Positions 46,225 through 56,689 of a DNA stretch of 64,000 bases are shown here, one piece after another. This DNA is from Hypomesus transpacificus (taxonomy: Eukaryota > Chordata > Actinopteri > Osmeriformes > Osmeridae), in the NCBI RefSeq assembly GCF_021917145.1, contig NC_061066.1, positions 8,962,185 to 9,026,184 of the forward strand, in the 5' to 3' direction. The translations under genes and the position numbers were made by a program. The notes under the pieces were generated by a model. The model did not search any database and was not told the origin of the DNA. It was given only the letters and a program-made list of their open reading frames with translations. Position 1 is the stretch's first letter, and the number at the start of each line of letters is the position of its first letter.

Positions 46225-46703
46225 GTAAGTACACCTACTTCAAGCCAGCAGACAGGTGCAAAGAGCTGAACCACCACCTCCAGTGGCACGACGCCCTCAA
46301 GCGCTTCTTCAAGTGTCCCTGTGGACAGAGGGCCATCGCCCTGGACCGCCTGCCCAACAAGCACTGCAGGTGGGACACACACACACAACCTTTCTTTCTA
46401 CAACCTCAACTTCACTTTTTCTGACAGTATATTGAGTTGATGTTTGTTGTTTTGTTTCCACCCTGCTTTAGCAACTGTGGCTTGTTCAAGTGGGAGAGAG
46501 ATGGCATGCTGAAGGTAAGCTAGCCCAGCTCTGGTGTGGATGCCGGCCACTGTAGCTTCCTTGGGTGATGATGACTTCCTGTTTCCTGTACGATGACCAT
46601 TTCCTTTTCCTGTGTGCAGGAGAAGGCGGGGCCTAAGATAGCAGGAGAGCTCCTACAGCCCCGGGGAGAGGAGCAGCCCCGGTTCCTCAGCAGCATGATG
46701 TAA
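40549..46703 (+). CDS. mcm10: Minichromosome maintenance protein 10, replication initiation factor
   Basis: Binds DNA, CMG helicase and polymerase alpha to start and stabilise replication forks (family knowledge). Exons: 40549-40555, 40664-40945, 41097-41270, 41442-41663, 41750-41963, 42076-42241, 42345-42512, 42724-42840, 43221-43417, 43584-43678, 44178-44297, 44534-44886, 45070-45199, 45431-45561, 45769-45882, 46224-46369, 46472-46514 and 46620-46703, giving 2763 nt and 920 residues (human 875). N-terminal coiled coil: LRRMQEKMQMLQQQLE. OB fold from GLRLRRPRVSS to IGILNPN. First zinc cluster within residues 434-459 (ends YECQYCQYH). Then GNSLKERLCQTGFHYGGVSS, LKQQKQQQQQ, and GRGFTDGDDILFYD. 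C-terminal zinc ribbon: TCRNCKYTYF, FFKCPCG, HCSNCGLFKWERDGMLKEK. The exon-2 donor is GTTGGT, a weak match. Confidence 0.97.
41453..41541 (+). repeat. Coding 39-bp tandem duplication in mcm10 exon 4
   Basis: Two exact 39-bp copies (41453-41491 and 41492-41530) plus a partial third encode the 13-residue unit PGPGSGKPNKQAP. It sits in the flexible linker between the coiled coil and the OB fold. The period is a multiple of three, so the frame is kept. Confidence 0.92.
42849..43220 (+). other. mcm10 intron 8, AT-rich, diverged short repeats
   Basis: Contains repeated CCTTTCAAAACTTATTTTCA/CCTTGCAAAACTTTTTTTCA-type blocks with AATGTTTCTGAAAC (two copies, about 60 bp apart). No coding signal. Confidence 0.4.
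43679..43965 (+). repeat. Minisatellite beginning at the mcm10 exon-10 splice donor
   Basis: About seven units of 32-41 bp, GAGACTGGAGGAGGAGAGAG then GGAGGAAGGGGGTTTGGGA. The first unit overlaps the donor itself (exon end 43678, then GTGAGACTGGAGG). It carries GGGGG runs at regular spacing. GACAGTATTAGAGAGAGTGAGG-type repeats follow to about 44130. Confidence 0.9.
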
Positions 46704-46937
46704 ACACCTTCATCATCATCCTCATCTCAGCAGCATGATGTAAACACCTTCATCCTCATCTCAGCAGCATGATGTAAACACCTTCATCCTCATCTCAGCA
46801 GCATGATGTAAACACCTTCATCCTCATCTCAGCAGCATGATGTAAACACCTTCATCATCATCATCATCTCAGCAGCATGATGTAAACACCTTCATCATCA
46901 TCATCAGCAGCATGATGTAAACACCATCATCATCATC
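46689..46937 (+). repeat. Minisatellite made of the mcm10 stop-codon region, seven copies
   Basis: Units of 34-42 bp containing CAGCAGCATGATGTAAACAC followed by CTTCATC and CATCATC variants. The first copy is the real end of the coding sequence (Ser-Ser-Met-Met-stop, stop at 46701-46703). Six more copies of the same codons and stop follow in the 3' UTR. Confidence 0.93.
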
Positions 46938-47139
46938 TTCAGCTGCAGGTGTTGGTAGTGTCAAAGATTTTATGTTTATTACGGTTTTTATTTCATTTGA
47001 AGGGAGAGGTTTCATGATTGTGAACGACATTTTGTAAGTGGATTATGGACTTTTAATTATTGTGTTTTTACTGAAATGTGAATGGATGGTGGTTTGTAAA
47101 GTTTGTTATTATGGACTACCAGCAGCACAGGCTGGGATT

Positions 47140-47145
47140 ATTAAA
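47140..47145 (+). terminator. Candidate mcm10 polyadenylation signal ATTAAA
   Basis: ATTAAA about 440 bp after the mcm10 stop, followed by a GT-rich stretch. The interval 47146-47690 between the convergent mcm10 and ucma ends shows a poly-C/CT tract (47432-47585) and nothing else recognisable. Confidence 0.5.
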
Positions 47146-47698
47146 TCGTGTTTAGTGATTTACCAGTGATCTGCTTTGCTTCTTCATCCAACACTCTAAG
47201 AAACATCTAGAGGCAGTTACTGCCCCTAGCCCGATCCCCTGCCAGTAATTCACATCCAGTCAAATGGGTCCAGTCAGGTTATACAGCTCTACTACCTCTC
47301 TCTTAAGTTAGGTAACGACCATCCTAGTGGTTAGGGTCAGGTAGCACCGCTGCAGGGTGAACCCCTGTTTGGTTGGTTTCTCTTTCACGTTTGTATTTTT
47401 TTTAATATACTTTTTGATACTTTCTACTTCCCTTCCTCCCCCCCCCCCCTCTCTCCTGCACCCGGCGTGTTCCATTTCCACTGTATGGAATGTTGGAATG
47501 CTCGCACGGAATCCAGACGTTTATCTCAGACTGATGAGTTCTCCATGACGCTCTCTCCCTCTCTCTCTCTCTCTTTTTTCCTCCCCCCTGTCTATCTTTG
47601 TCTCCCCTCAGGAATCTGGGTTCTACCTGCTAGCCTGTGCTTGAGAGTTCTGTCATAGAACTTAAGAATCATGATGACACACTACAATTGGAATCATC

Positions 47699-47704
47699 TT
47701 TATT
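47699..47704 (-). terminator. Candidate ucma polyadenylation signal AATAAA
   Basis: TTTATT on the plus strand, i.e. AATAAA for the minus-strand gene, about 580 bp past the ucma stop. The intervening 47705-48279 is then the ucma 3' UTR. Confidence 0.55.
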
Positions 47705-48279
47705 GAACGGTTCTTGAACGGAGTTACAGGTCGTATTTTTGATGTTGTGTGTGTGTGTGTGTGTGTGTGCAGTTTAACTAAAGACAACCTGGACCCAGCA
47801 GAGTAAGGACTCTTAGTGGTCCTGTCTGTCAGGAGACTCTGACAGCAGCTGTCTGTCGTAGTTTAGGCTTCAGACAAGAAAAGAATCAGAATATACAATA
47901 ATAATACAAATACAAGATAATATAAAAGATACAAATAAGCATGCGAGAGGTTTTTAAAGCGCCTAATAACCACACGCCGGTTGTTATCGGCTATTGTACA
48001 CGCCTGCAGATATGCATTTGAATGACTCTAGTTTGTAAAAAGAGCAGTTATAGTTTTACGCTAGCTAAACGCTAGTGTCCTGGAAAGCAGGAAGGAGCAG
48101 CTTCAGAGGTGTGTAGCTTCACACTGCCAGAGGATGCTACTCTGTACACACACAGCTGTGACGGTCACAAGGCCAGCCAATCAGGACTAAGGCCCGGCCA
48201 ATCATGACTAGGGCCCAGCCAATCATGACTGAGGCTTGCTGTGTCGACACGCCCCCCCCTGCCCCTGTGTTGGTGCTGC

Positions 48280-51200
48280 TCAGACGTAGTGGCGGTTGTG
48301 GTCGTAGCGAGGATAGAGGCCGTCGTAGTGGAACTCTCTCCACTGCTCCGTCTTCTCCCTGGTCCTCTCATTCTGCTCTGGACATCGAGGAAGGGAGGGG
48401 GAGAAGTTGGAGGGAGGGGGGGGGGGAGAGTTGGAGAGAGGAGGGAGGGAGAGAGTTGGAGAGAGGAGGGAGGGAGGGAGTTGGAGAGAGGAGGGAGGGA
48501 GGGAGTTGGAGAGAGGAGGGAGGGAGAGAGTTGGAGAGAGGAGGGAGGGAGGGAGAGAGTTGGAGAGAGGAGGGAGGGAGGGAGAGAGTTGGAGAGAGGA
48601 GGGAGGGAGGGAGAGAGTTGGAGAGAGGAGGGAGGGTGAGAGTTGGAGAGAGGAGGGAGGGAGGGAGTTGGAGAGAGGAGGGAGGGAGGGAGTTGGAAAG
48701 AGGAGGGAGGGAGGGAGTTGGAAAGAGGAGGGAGGGAGAGAGTTGGAGAGAGGAGGGAGTTGGAGAGAGGAGGGAGGGAGGGAGGGAGGGAGGGAGAGAG
48801 ATGGAGGGAGGGAGAGTTAGTTAGAGGGAAAAGCCCCTGGGCTGTAATCAAACCTGGGCCCCTACGTTAAGGCCCTTACCACACCACCATGTTCAGTTAA
48901 ATACATCCTAAATCGCGTTGGAGAGTCGGCCGCAGCGAGCAGCTGGACCTCAGTCTGTCTCACCGTCACGCTCCTCCTCCACATAGTTCTCAAACTCGCT
49001 CCTCTGCTCGTCGTAGTACTCTCTCCTCCTCTCATCAGCCGTCAGCCTCACCCTCTGCTCCGCTGGGGGGGGGGGGGGGGGGGGGGAGAGAGGAAGGGGT
49101 GGGAAGGGGGAGGCGGGGTGGGGTGGTGATGGTGGGGGAGGAGAGAGGTAGGGGTGGTGAGGGGAAAAGGGGGGGTGGAGGTAAGGGAGGGGTGGGGTGG
49201 TGATGGGGAGGGAGGAGGGGGGGGGAGGGAGGGAGGGAGGGAGAAGGGAGAGGTGGGGTGGTGATGGGGAGGAAGAAGGAGAGATGGGAGGGGGGGGAGA
49301 AGAGGGAGGGGAGGAGGGTGTTGATGGTTGGGGAGGAGAGAGAGAGGGGAGGGGTGGGGAGGGTGGTGATGGGGAGAAAGGAGAGGAGAGAGGGGGGGGG
49401 GGGGGGAAGAGGGAGGATTGGAAGAGGAGGAGGGGGGACATGAGGTGGTCGGGTCATTGAGGTAGTGTTTTCTTTTGCCTTAGTTGCATAACGACTCAAG
49501 TATTTTTGGCTGAGCACACTTGCCTGAATCTTATCCAAAGTCACGCATGCCAGGTACTGTGCACTGTGGACCTGGTTGTCCTAATCTAATGTCCTGGTTT
49601 AAGTGTTGGCGTGAATTCAGTCAGACACAAGCATAACCAGTCACACACGGTTCAGTGTCTGAGCAGTTATTTATCTCATCAAGCATCCCAGTGACATGGG
49701 CCTCAGGAGGAGACTCATGACTGCCTGCTTCTTATTCCCTCACCTCTTTTTAATCAACTTCTTCAGTCCCTCGTGATCATTCTGTATCACACAGAGTACA
49801 CTCTGGAACGAGACAGGGGGAGCAGCCCTTTCAGAATCAATCTCAGTCCTCCTCTTCCTCTCCTCCTTCTCTCCTCCCCCCCTCCACTCTCCTCCTCCTC
49901 TCCTCCTTCTCTCCTCTCCCCCCCTCCTCCCCCTTTCCTCTCCCCCCCTCCACTCTCCTCCTCTCCTCCTTCTCTCCTCCCCCCCCTCCTCCCCCTTTCC
50001 TCTCCCCCCCTCCACTCTCCTCCTCCTCTCCTCCTTTTCTCCTCTCCCCCCCTCCTCCTTCTCTCCTCTCCTCCCCCTCCTCTCTCCTCCTTCTCCCCTC
50101 TCCCCCCCTCGTCCCCGTCCTATCTCTTCCTCCTCTCCACAATGTTAGGGTTAGTTGTTCCACACTTTCCATCCTCAGCTCCTGCAGAGCTCTTGAGAGC
50201 GTCTCTTCCCTCCCGGCAGTCCCTCACACACACACACGCACGCACACACAGGCACACACACACACATGGACAGGATTTCTAAATAAACTTTTCCCCAGGC
50301 TGTTGCCCAGCACAGTGCTTAGTATCTGGGGCCCTGCTCTCCTTGCTCCATGCTACCCTGTCACTCCTTCTGCTACCTCCAGCAACCTTGTGTGTCTGTC
50401 TATCTAGGTGTGTGTGTGTTTGTGTGTGTGAGAGAGACAGACACAGACAGACAGACAGACAGACAGCATAGCAGATGGATTTGAAGACGTTTTGACAGAC
50501 GTCTGCTGTGCAGGCACCTGTGGGAAACGACCACAACCTCAACCCCAGCCCTCCATCCTCATCCATCGGCGCCCCCCATCAGCACCCCCATCGCGCCCTC
50601 CGCCCTGCCCTCGTCTCCATGACAACGTCCCTTTAGAGAAACGGAGCAGCCGACTCACCAAGGATCTCCGCCTGGTGTTTGGCGTAGCGACGACTGCGGC
50701 GTTTGAGAAAGTTGGAGGCGTCCGCCTCAGGCATGAAGACCCGGGCTGCTGATCCTGCAGGTCAGAGGTCAGAGGCTGGAGGTCACAGGAGGGGTCGTTA
50801 GAGGGTCAGGGGGGCGTGAGCAGGAAAGGTGTGGTTTTGTTAGACTGACCTTTGGGTTCCTCTGCTTTGCCATCGTCCCTGACGGCTGCTCCCTCCACCC
50901 CACTGAAGCCTGGAGAAGGGAGAGAGACACGGAGAGAGAGAGAGAGAGAGACAGAGAGACAGAGAGAGAGAGAGAGACAGAGAGAGAGACAGAGAGAGAG
51001 ACAGAGACAGAGAGATGGTGAAAGAGAGATGGTTGAAAATAACTCCACGTCAAAGGAGTTCCAAGAGGAACTGCCTGGAAAAATCTAACACCTCCCCATG
51101 CACACTCACACACAAACACACACACAAACACACACACACACAAACACAAACACACACACAAACACACACTCAAACACACACACACAAACACACACACAAA

Positions 51201-51360
51201 CACACACACAAACACAAACACACACACAAACACACACACAAACACACACAAACCTGCCGTTTCCTCCCCCCTAATCCAACCCATATGAGGTAAACACACC
51301 TGTGAGGGTGAGGAGGGTGGCGAGCAGGGAGATGAAGAGCAGATTGGTCCAGGTCATCAT
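48280..51360 (-). CDS. ucma: Unique cartilage matrix-associated protein (Gla-rich protein, UCMA)
   Basis: Secreted vitamin K-dependent cartilage protein (family knowledge). Exons: 51300-51360, 50850-50909, 50659-50754, 48964-49062 and 48280-48377, giving 414 nt and 137 residues (human 138). The start has two adjacent Met codons (MMTWTNLLFISLLATLLTLT), a clear signal peptide. RVFMPEADASNFLKRRSRR contains the furin-type site expected before the mature protein. The Glu-rich Gla domain follows: LTADERRREYYDEQRSEFE, NYVEEERD and EQNERTREKTEQWREFHYDG. The C terminus, LYPRYDHNRHYV, matches the family. Introns 3 and 4 are filled with long C/T-rich arrays in transcript sense. The gene is convergent with mcm10 and tandem with phyh. 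Confidence 0.96.
48386..48828 (-). repeat. GGAGGGAGGGAGTTGGAGAGA minisatellite in ucma intron 4
   Basis: About 17 units of 24-36 bp, purine-only on the plus strand except for TT. In the ucma transcript it is a pyrimidine tract of roughly 440 nt ending about 10 nt from the exon-5 acceptor. The long open frames here are repeat artefacts. Confidence 0.92.
49065..49441 (-). repeat. G-rich tract directly upstream of the ucma exon-4 acceptor
   Basis: Starts with a long plus-strand G run (about 49065-49086), then GGTGGTGATGGGGAGG-type repeats. In transcript sense it is a C/T tract of about 375 nt ending at CCCCCCCCCAG/CGGAG. Several G4-compatible G runs are present. Confidence 0.85.
49845..50130. 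repeat. CTCCTCCTTCTCTCCTCCCC polypyrimidine minisatellite
   Basis: C/T-only units of about 30-45 bp on the plus strand in ucma intron 3; in the ucma transcript it is G/A-rich. Spurious Ser/Pro/Leu frames. Confidence 0.88.
50930..51255. repeat. GA and CA microsatellites in ucma intron 1
   Basis: A GAGAGACAGAGA tract (50930-51015) and a CACACAAACACA array (51105-51255) flank a short unique block. They occupy most of the 390-bp intron 1. Confidence 0.9.
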
Positions 51361-53384
51361 GTAGATCGCTGGGGCACTCGACTGGAAGAAAGCTGCAATA
51401 AACGAACTAGAGAGAGAAGGAGGGAGGGAGGAGGGCAGGAATGGAGAGAGTGGGAGGGTAGAGAGGGTGGGAGAGTCAGAATTGGGGACAGATGGAATTT
51501 CACTCACCCAAGGGAGGGGTGAGAGGGTGAGGAGAGGGAGGGAGGGAGGGGAGAAAGAGGAGTTTCTGGAACACAACCTGGGTGTACTAAACCGCACACT
51601 GAAAGCATTGTACGATCAGTATGCATAATGAAATCCCGAAGCGATTTCAGTTTCAAACACAGGACTGTGGTGGTGAAAAGACAGACTCACACACACACAC
51701 ACAGGATTATGAAGAGAATACATCGGATCTGATTCAGTGCAATTGAGGACAAATCTCTCATCACTGTCCAATCAAGTATCGTACAATTTTACTGGAAATT
51801 ACCATGTAGTCGTTGCCCCTTTGTGTGTGTGTCTGAGATTTATCGGTGCTGATTTTTATCATTCTTGTCCTGTGTAGAATAGTGTGTGTTCTCTAGACAC
51901 CCAGGTGTGTGTGGGGTTGAAGCATGTCAGGACCATGCTCATTGGAACCATCATCTCCTCTGGTTCCAATGATCTCACCCGATTGTTCCAATGAGCACAG
52001 CTCGTTCCAGCAACACGGCTTGATCTTGCACTAATATAACCTCCCTCATCACAGGCTGTCTCAGAACCTGAGGTGCCTAAACGCAAAAGCTCCCACACAT
52101 CTATGGGATTCGTTACTCTTCATGAAATTATTTATATTTGTCATTATTGAAAACTCCAAGGGAACAGAATGTTTTGATGTATCGATGCTACGTTCATGTC
52201 GATGCAGGAAGGGAATTCGTTCAGGAGTGTTGCTGAGTTAATGCTTAAATACAGTAAATACTGTGCGGTCGAGTGCAACCTTACATTTACATTTTGTCAT
52301 TTAGCAGACGCTCTTATCCAGAGCGACTTACAGTAAGTACAGGGACATTCCCCCGAAGCAAGTAGGGTGAAGTGCCAAAGGACACAACATAATTTGGCAC
52401 GGCCGGGAATCGAACTGGCAACCTTCACTAGCCCGATTCCCTAACCGCTCAGCCACCTGACTCCCACCTCAGATGGAATGTTAAAGAGACTGGAGCAGGT
52501 GCGCTGTTTCGGATTGTGTCTCTGTTGACTATCGGCAGTCCTGCTTTCAATTTGACTGAATGCAGACCTCTTGCTTGGCACGTCCTGGAGTGGGGCGTGT
52601 GTGTGTGGAAAGACAAAAGTGTGCAGTAATTGCCACCAGTGAAAAGATCGCCAGTTCTACTGTGTTCTTTACTGCAGGATTTCCTGTGTCTGCATTAATA
52701 GAAGACTGAGAGGTTCTCAGTGACTTTGAATGGATTGACTGTTCTCTTCTGCATGCTTAAGACACATGAACACACACACACCAGACACACACACACGTCA
52801 GGTGTTTTCTTTGGTTCCTCCACAGAAGGTAAGCCCAAGGCAGGAAACACCTCACTCTTCGTTTCAAAACTGTGTGTGTGTGTGTGTCTGTTTCTATGGG
52901 TGAACAGTGCAGTATCACGACAAGAGCTATATTTTATAATTAGTCTCTTTATTACTCATACAAACACAGGGTTATGGGACCTGGTTAAAAAGCATCTAGA
53001 TTAAAGATTAGAAATATGACAATTAAGGCAACAGTATCAATGTAAGTGCTTTATGATTCTTCAACATTAAGGCATTCGTTTCTCGAGTCTCTGTTGAACT
53101 GTTCTAATCAACACAGTACCTCCGATTTCTAAAGTGTACTAAAACATACTCTTATTTATGAAAGATAAATCTTTGAATTATCATGCTACACACTTCGACT
53201 GATACCTGTCTCACTCACTGTTCTTTTTTAGTATTATATGGCAAACGTCTTCCACTTTTGTTAAGGTTGAGATTAAATGTCCCTTTTTCATCTCTTCTCA
53301 AGTCTATCCCAATCACTGAAACACTTCTGATTTGCTGACAGAAACATCTGTGAGTGGCTGTCCCGCTATGGTGGGCGGGCTCTA
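51361..53384. other. ucma upstream region and phyh 3' flank
   Basis: No coding exon recognised. It has a purine tract at 51410-51560, a partly inverted CATTGGAACCATCATC / TGGTTCCAATGA arrangement near 51935-51975, and a SINE. The phyh poly(A) site should lie in 52.9-53.3 kb (TTTATT, minus AATAAA, near 52950 and 53153). Confidence 0.4.
52281..52467 (-). mobile_element. tRNA-derived SINE copy 4
   Basis: Minus-strand box A TGGCTGAGCGG and box B AGTTCGATTCC are well preserved, with the conserved tail (GCGTCTGCTAAATGACAAAA) at the plus-strand left end. The overall layout is the same as the 26751 copy. Confidence 0.85.
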
Positions 53385-56014
53385 TCACAGAGATGTCCTA
53401 TCACCTTGCACCAGACGACCCCTGACTGCCCAGGTGTCCTGCAGGGATAAAATAAGTCAGAACACACACACAGTAACACTGAAGGCGTGTGTTCTAGAAC
53501 ACACACACAGTAACACTGAAGGCGTGTGTTCTAGAACACACACACAGTAACACTGAAGGCATGTGTTCTACAACACACACAGTAACACTGAAGGCGTGTG
53601 TTCTACAACACACACAGTAACACTGAAGGCGTGTGTTCTACCTGGAAGGTGATGCTGTCGCCAATGTCATACTTCCTGGCTGCGATCTCCTTCACCTCCT
53701 TCTCAATGTTCTCCTGTGTAGTCCCCTTCACATCGATGTAGTAGCAGTCTGAGCTGGCGTAGTGGCAAGAGATGGCCTAACACACACACACAAGGATAAA
53801 CATTCCAAAGGGGTCGTGTATGTGTTCTAGGGAGAGGGGTGTTTGGTTGGAGAGTTACCTTGCGGAAGCCCTGTGTCTGGTTCATGCCAGAGCCGTGGAT
53901 GAGGAGAGGGTGGAAGAACACTGTGTCTCCCTTCTCCATCTCCAGGTGCACTCTGGGATGCTGGGAGTCAAAGTCTCGGATGCCGTGGTACATCTTATTC
54001 ACCCCACCCTGAGGAGACACAGGTGACAGTGATGACACATGTGCCATTATCTGAGAGTGTTTGTAGCACCAGTACATGTTGTGTGTGTGTGTGTGTGTGG
54101 GGGGGGGGAGTTTGTTTACATGTGCAAGTGTGATGTTGTGTGAGTGTCTCACCTAGACACCCCATTGTATGGCAGTGCTTGCATGTGTGTGCTGCCAGTG
54201 AGAGTGTAGTGTTCCACCCACACCCACAGACACACCCACAGACACACCCACAGGCGTGTGTCTCACCTCCCACTCTGGGTAGTCATGTTCCTTGAGGATG
54301 CCAGTGTGTGTTCCGGGCAGCACCACCAGACAGCCGTTCTGCCTCGTCACCCGCTCCATGGCGGTCCAGGAACACACGATGCGGTCCGCCGGCCGGAAGG
54401 GGAAGTAGTGTAGGTCCTGGTGCATGGGGTGGCGGGATGTCTTCTTGCCTGAGAGCAGGGTCAAAGGTCAGAGGTCAGGGGAACATATGTACTGATGATC
54501 TGCACACACTGTGGAGATATTGAGGTGGTTTCTGGCTTGAGGTCAGGGGTCAGTTTTTGGCTCAGCACCTGCATCTGGGGGCTTGTTGATCAGCATGGTG
54601 TGCATGGCCATGACGTTGGGTCCAGTGAAACACTCCACAAACTTCAGGATCTAAGGCGGAAACACGGAAACATGTTAAACATGTGAACTGGATCAAGTAG
54701 GCTCGTATGTGTGTGCGAACAGTGTTATTTATGTTTATTACAGTTACGTGGAGTGTGTGTGTGTGTTCCTGTGTGTGTGTTCCTGTGTGCGTGTGTGTGT
54801 GTGTGTGTGGTACCTGGGGCAGGGAGCAGTAGCGGAAGAGCTCTGAGTCTTCCTGGAAGTCCTGCAACTTGGACACGGCCTTCTGGTCCTGGACGAACTC
54901 TGACCTGGAGATGGCCACATCCCTCATCACCACCAACCCTGGGACCTGCACCTCTCTCCTGCAGATCCTCTCAAACGCCCTCCTGCATCACACACACACA
55001 CACACACATCCAAGTACACACGTTTTAGATTCGGAGTCGAAGAATGCCTCCAGATCTCGTTGAAAGCGACAGACCTGGTTGTCATCATGGCATGTGTTAC
55101 TGATTACAAAGTAGCAGTAGTAGCCTATGTGAGTGTGGACGACTGTGTCTTGCCTGAATCTGTCAATATCCTCATCAGACACCAGATTCTTGATGAGGAC
55201 AAAGCCATTTTCCTCATAGGAGATCCTTTGGTCTGGGGTCAGAAGGTCATTGTCGAGCGTGTACCTGAGAACGGGAGGACATGTTTATTGATCTCATACT
55301 GCTGTGATATCAGGCTAAACCAAAGTTGAATGACCAAAACAAGTATCTCAGCGTTGTGCAATGTGTGCCAAATGGGACAGTATCCTAAATGTCTAAATGG
55401 TAGCTTATAACCTCCTTCTGGTTCTAATTTAGCCTATTTCATTTTATAACAAAAAAGCCGACGCGATATTTTTCTTACCTGAGAGCTTGTGGGTGATAAT
55501 ATGCAACGTTTTGTCCAGAAGTCGATGACGCTTGCTTTAACGTTAATCGGTTAAAGACACGTGTGTTATAATAGAGGCATAGACATTGTAACCATACGCT
55601 ATTAGCTATAATTCAAATACTGTTAAAGACTGCCTAAATCAAGCATAGGCTACCTGTTATGTTTACTAACAAAAGCGACCGCGTACCGCTACTGTAAAGC
55701 AACAGTGCTCAAATTGTGTAAATATCAGCCAGAAAAAAAAGATTTAAACTAGAATACTAACTACTAGGATAATAACTATTAAAATTAATAAACTAGAAAC
55801 AAAATTGAATGTCGAGTTTGTTTGAGGCCCGCTCATAGCTTGTCTGGTGCACATCCCCGGTCTATCTTGCATGGCTGTAGCGACGCACATCGAGTCGAAC
55901 ACCGTCAAAGACAGTCTTCATGCACCGAATTCGCTCCCCTGGAAAGGATACAATAAAAGATGACCGATCCAGATGATTCAGGAACACTTTCAGTCTGTCA
56001 GCGGCTCGGGACAT
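53385..56014 (-). CDS. phyh: Phytanoyl-CoA 2-hydroxylase, peroxisomal
   Basis: Fe(II)/2-oxoglutarate dioxygenase for the first step of phytanic acid alpha-oxidation (family knowledge; human loss causes Refsum disease). Exons: 55952-56014 (or 55889-56014), 55479-55534, 55154-55264, 54814-54982, 54569-54650, 54267-54448, 53859-54008, 53642-53776 and 53385-53438, giving 333 residues with the shorter first exon (human 338). The N terminus carries a PTS2 signal, RLKVFLNHL (R-L-x5-H-L). The metal-binding pair is in [11 protein letters not shown], the distal His in [11 protein letters not shown], and the 2-oxoglutarate Arg in QGFRK. The C-terminal exon reads [17 protein letters not shown]. The first-exon donor is ambiguous: ATT/GTATCC fits family length, GAT/GTGCGT is a better splice site. 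Intron 3 uses a GC donor. Confidence 0.96.
53455..53641 (-). repeat. Minisatellite abutting the phyh exon-8 donor, five copies
   Basis: Units of 33-38 bp: AGTAACACTGAAGGCGTGTG then TTCTAGAACACACAC. The last unit ends in the phyh splice donor (transcript sense CCAG/GTAGAACACACGCC), so the array consists of the intron start repeated. It fills most of the final phyh intron. Confidence 0.9.
55152..55154 (-). other. phyh: GC-AG intron donor in phyh
   Basis: Transcript sense ATTCAG/GCAAGA after exon 3. Exon 4 (AG/GAGGGCG) needs phase 2, which only the GC site supplies. The surrounding AG/GCAAGA matches the strong consensus typical of GC donors. Confidence 0.8.
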
Positions 56015-56434
56015 TTTGTAAGGCGATTGAAGTTTATGTAGTATCCTTTGAGGGTCTTGGAACGAACCGTTCACAAACTGTCCCGTTCTAGAACATGAAT
56101 CTGACTACCAACGATCCAACTAGGTGAAAGGTTTTAAGATACATAACTTCAATGACACAGAGAGAGGGGGGGGGGGGGGGGTAGAGGAAGATAGAGAGAT
56201 AAATGATGCAGGCTATATGGTTGGTTAAGTAGTTACAGGCACTAATGTATAAAAAAAACTTGAAATAGCACTTGAACTTATGAGGATCAAGAACATTTCC
56301 TCAGTTTCAAAATGTCCTTGTTTTATTCTTGAAGAGACTTTTGATTTGAGATTTAAGTCAACACATACACTCACATACTCAAACATAAAATACCGTCAGA
56401 ATATGGTATATATGTTTATCCATAGGAATGCGAG
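56015..56434 (-). promoter_or_regulatory. Presumed phyh promoter
   Basis: Upstream of the phyh start codon, AT-rich with a G run at 56166-56182. No TATA box at a suitable distance. Nothing else is recognised. Confidence 0.35.
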
Positions 56435-56461
56435 GCCATCTTCACTCCAGCGGGGGGCGCT
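56435..56461. promoter_or_regulatory. Adjacent YY1 (GCCATCTT) and CTCF-like (CCAGCGGGGGGCGCT) motifs
   Basis: GCCATCTTC at 56435-56443 and CCAGCGGGGGGCGCT at 56447-56461, the latter one base from the common vertebrate CTCF core CCAGCAGGGGGCGCT. The block to 56660 is CpG-richer than its surroundings, as in a promoter shared by divergent genes. Confidence 0.55.
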
Positions 56462-56689
56462 ACAAAACTACTAATCTCATATTGGCCCTTGGCCGTTCCT
56501 TTAACAGGCGGCGCTGTTCAGTCTCCATTCGAAAAGACCACTTCATCCTCTCTCGTATGTCGGCGGTAACAGCAGCACTAGGCGGAGGCGTCAGAATGCG
56601 GGCAGCCACAGATTTCAACCCTCCCGGTTCGTCTGTCGACACCATCCGTTCTCAGTCTCCATAAACTCCCCTCTTGCTATAGAAGTGAA

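Noticed and set aside
48165-48851. 228-codon minus-strand Ser/Leu/Pro frame overlapping ucma exon 5
   Set aside because: Pyrimidine repeat of ucma intron 4 read in the wrong frame across the real exon.
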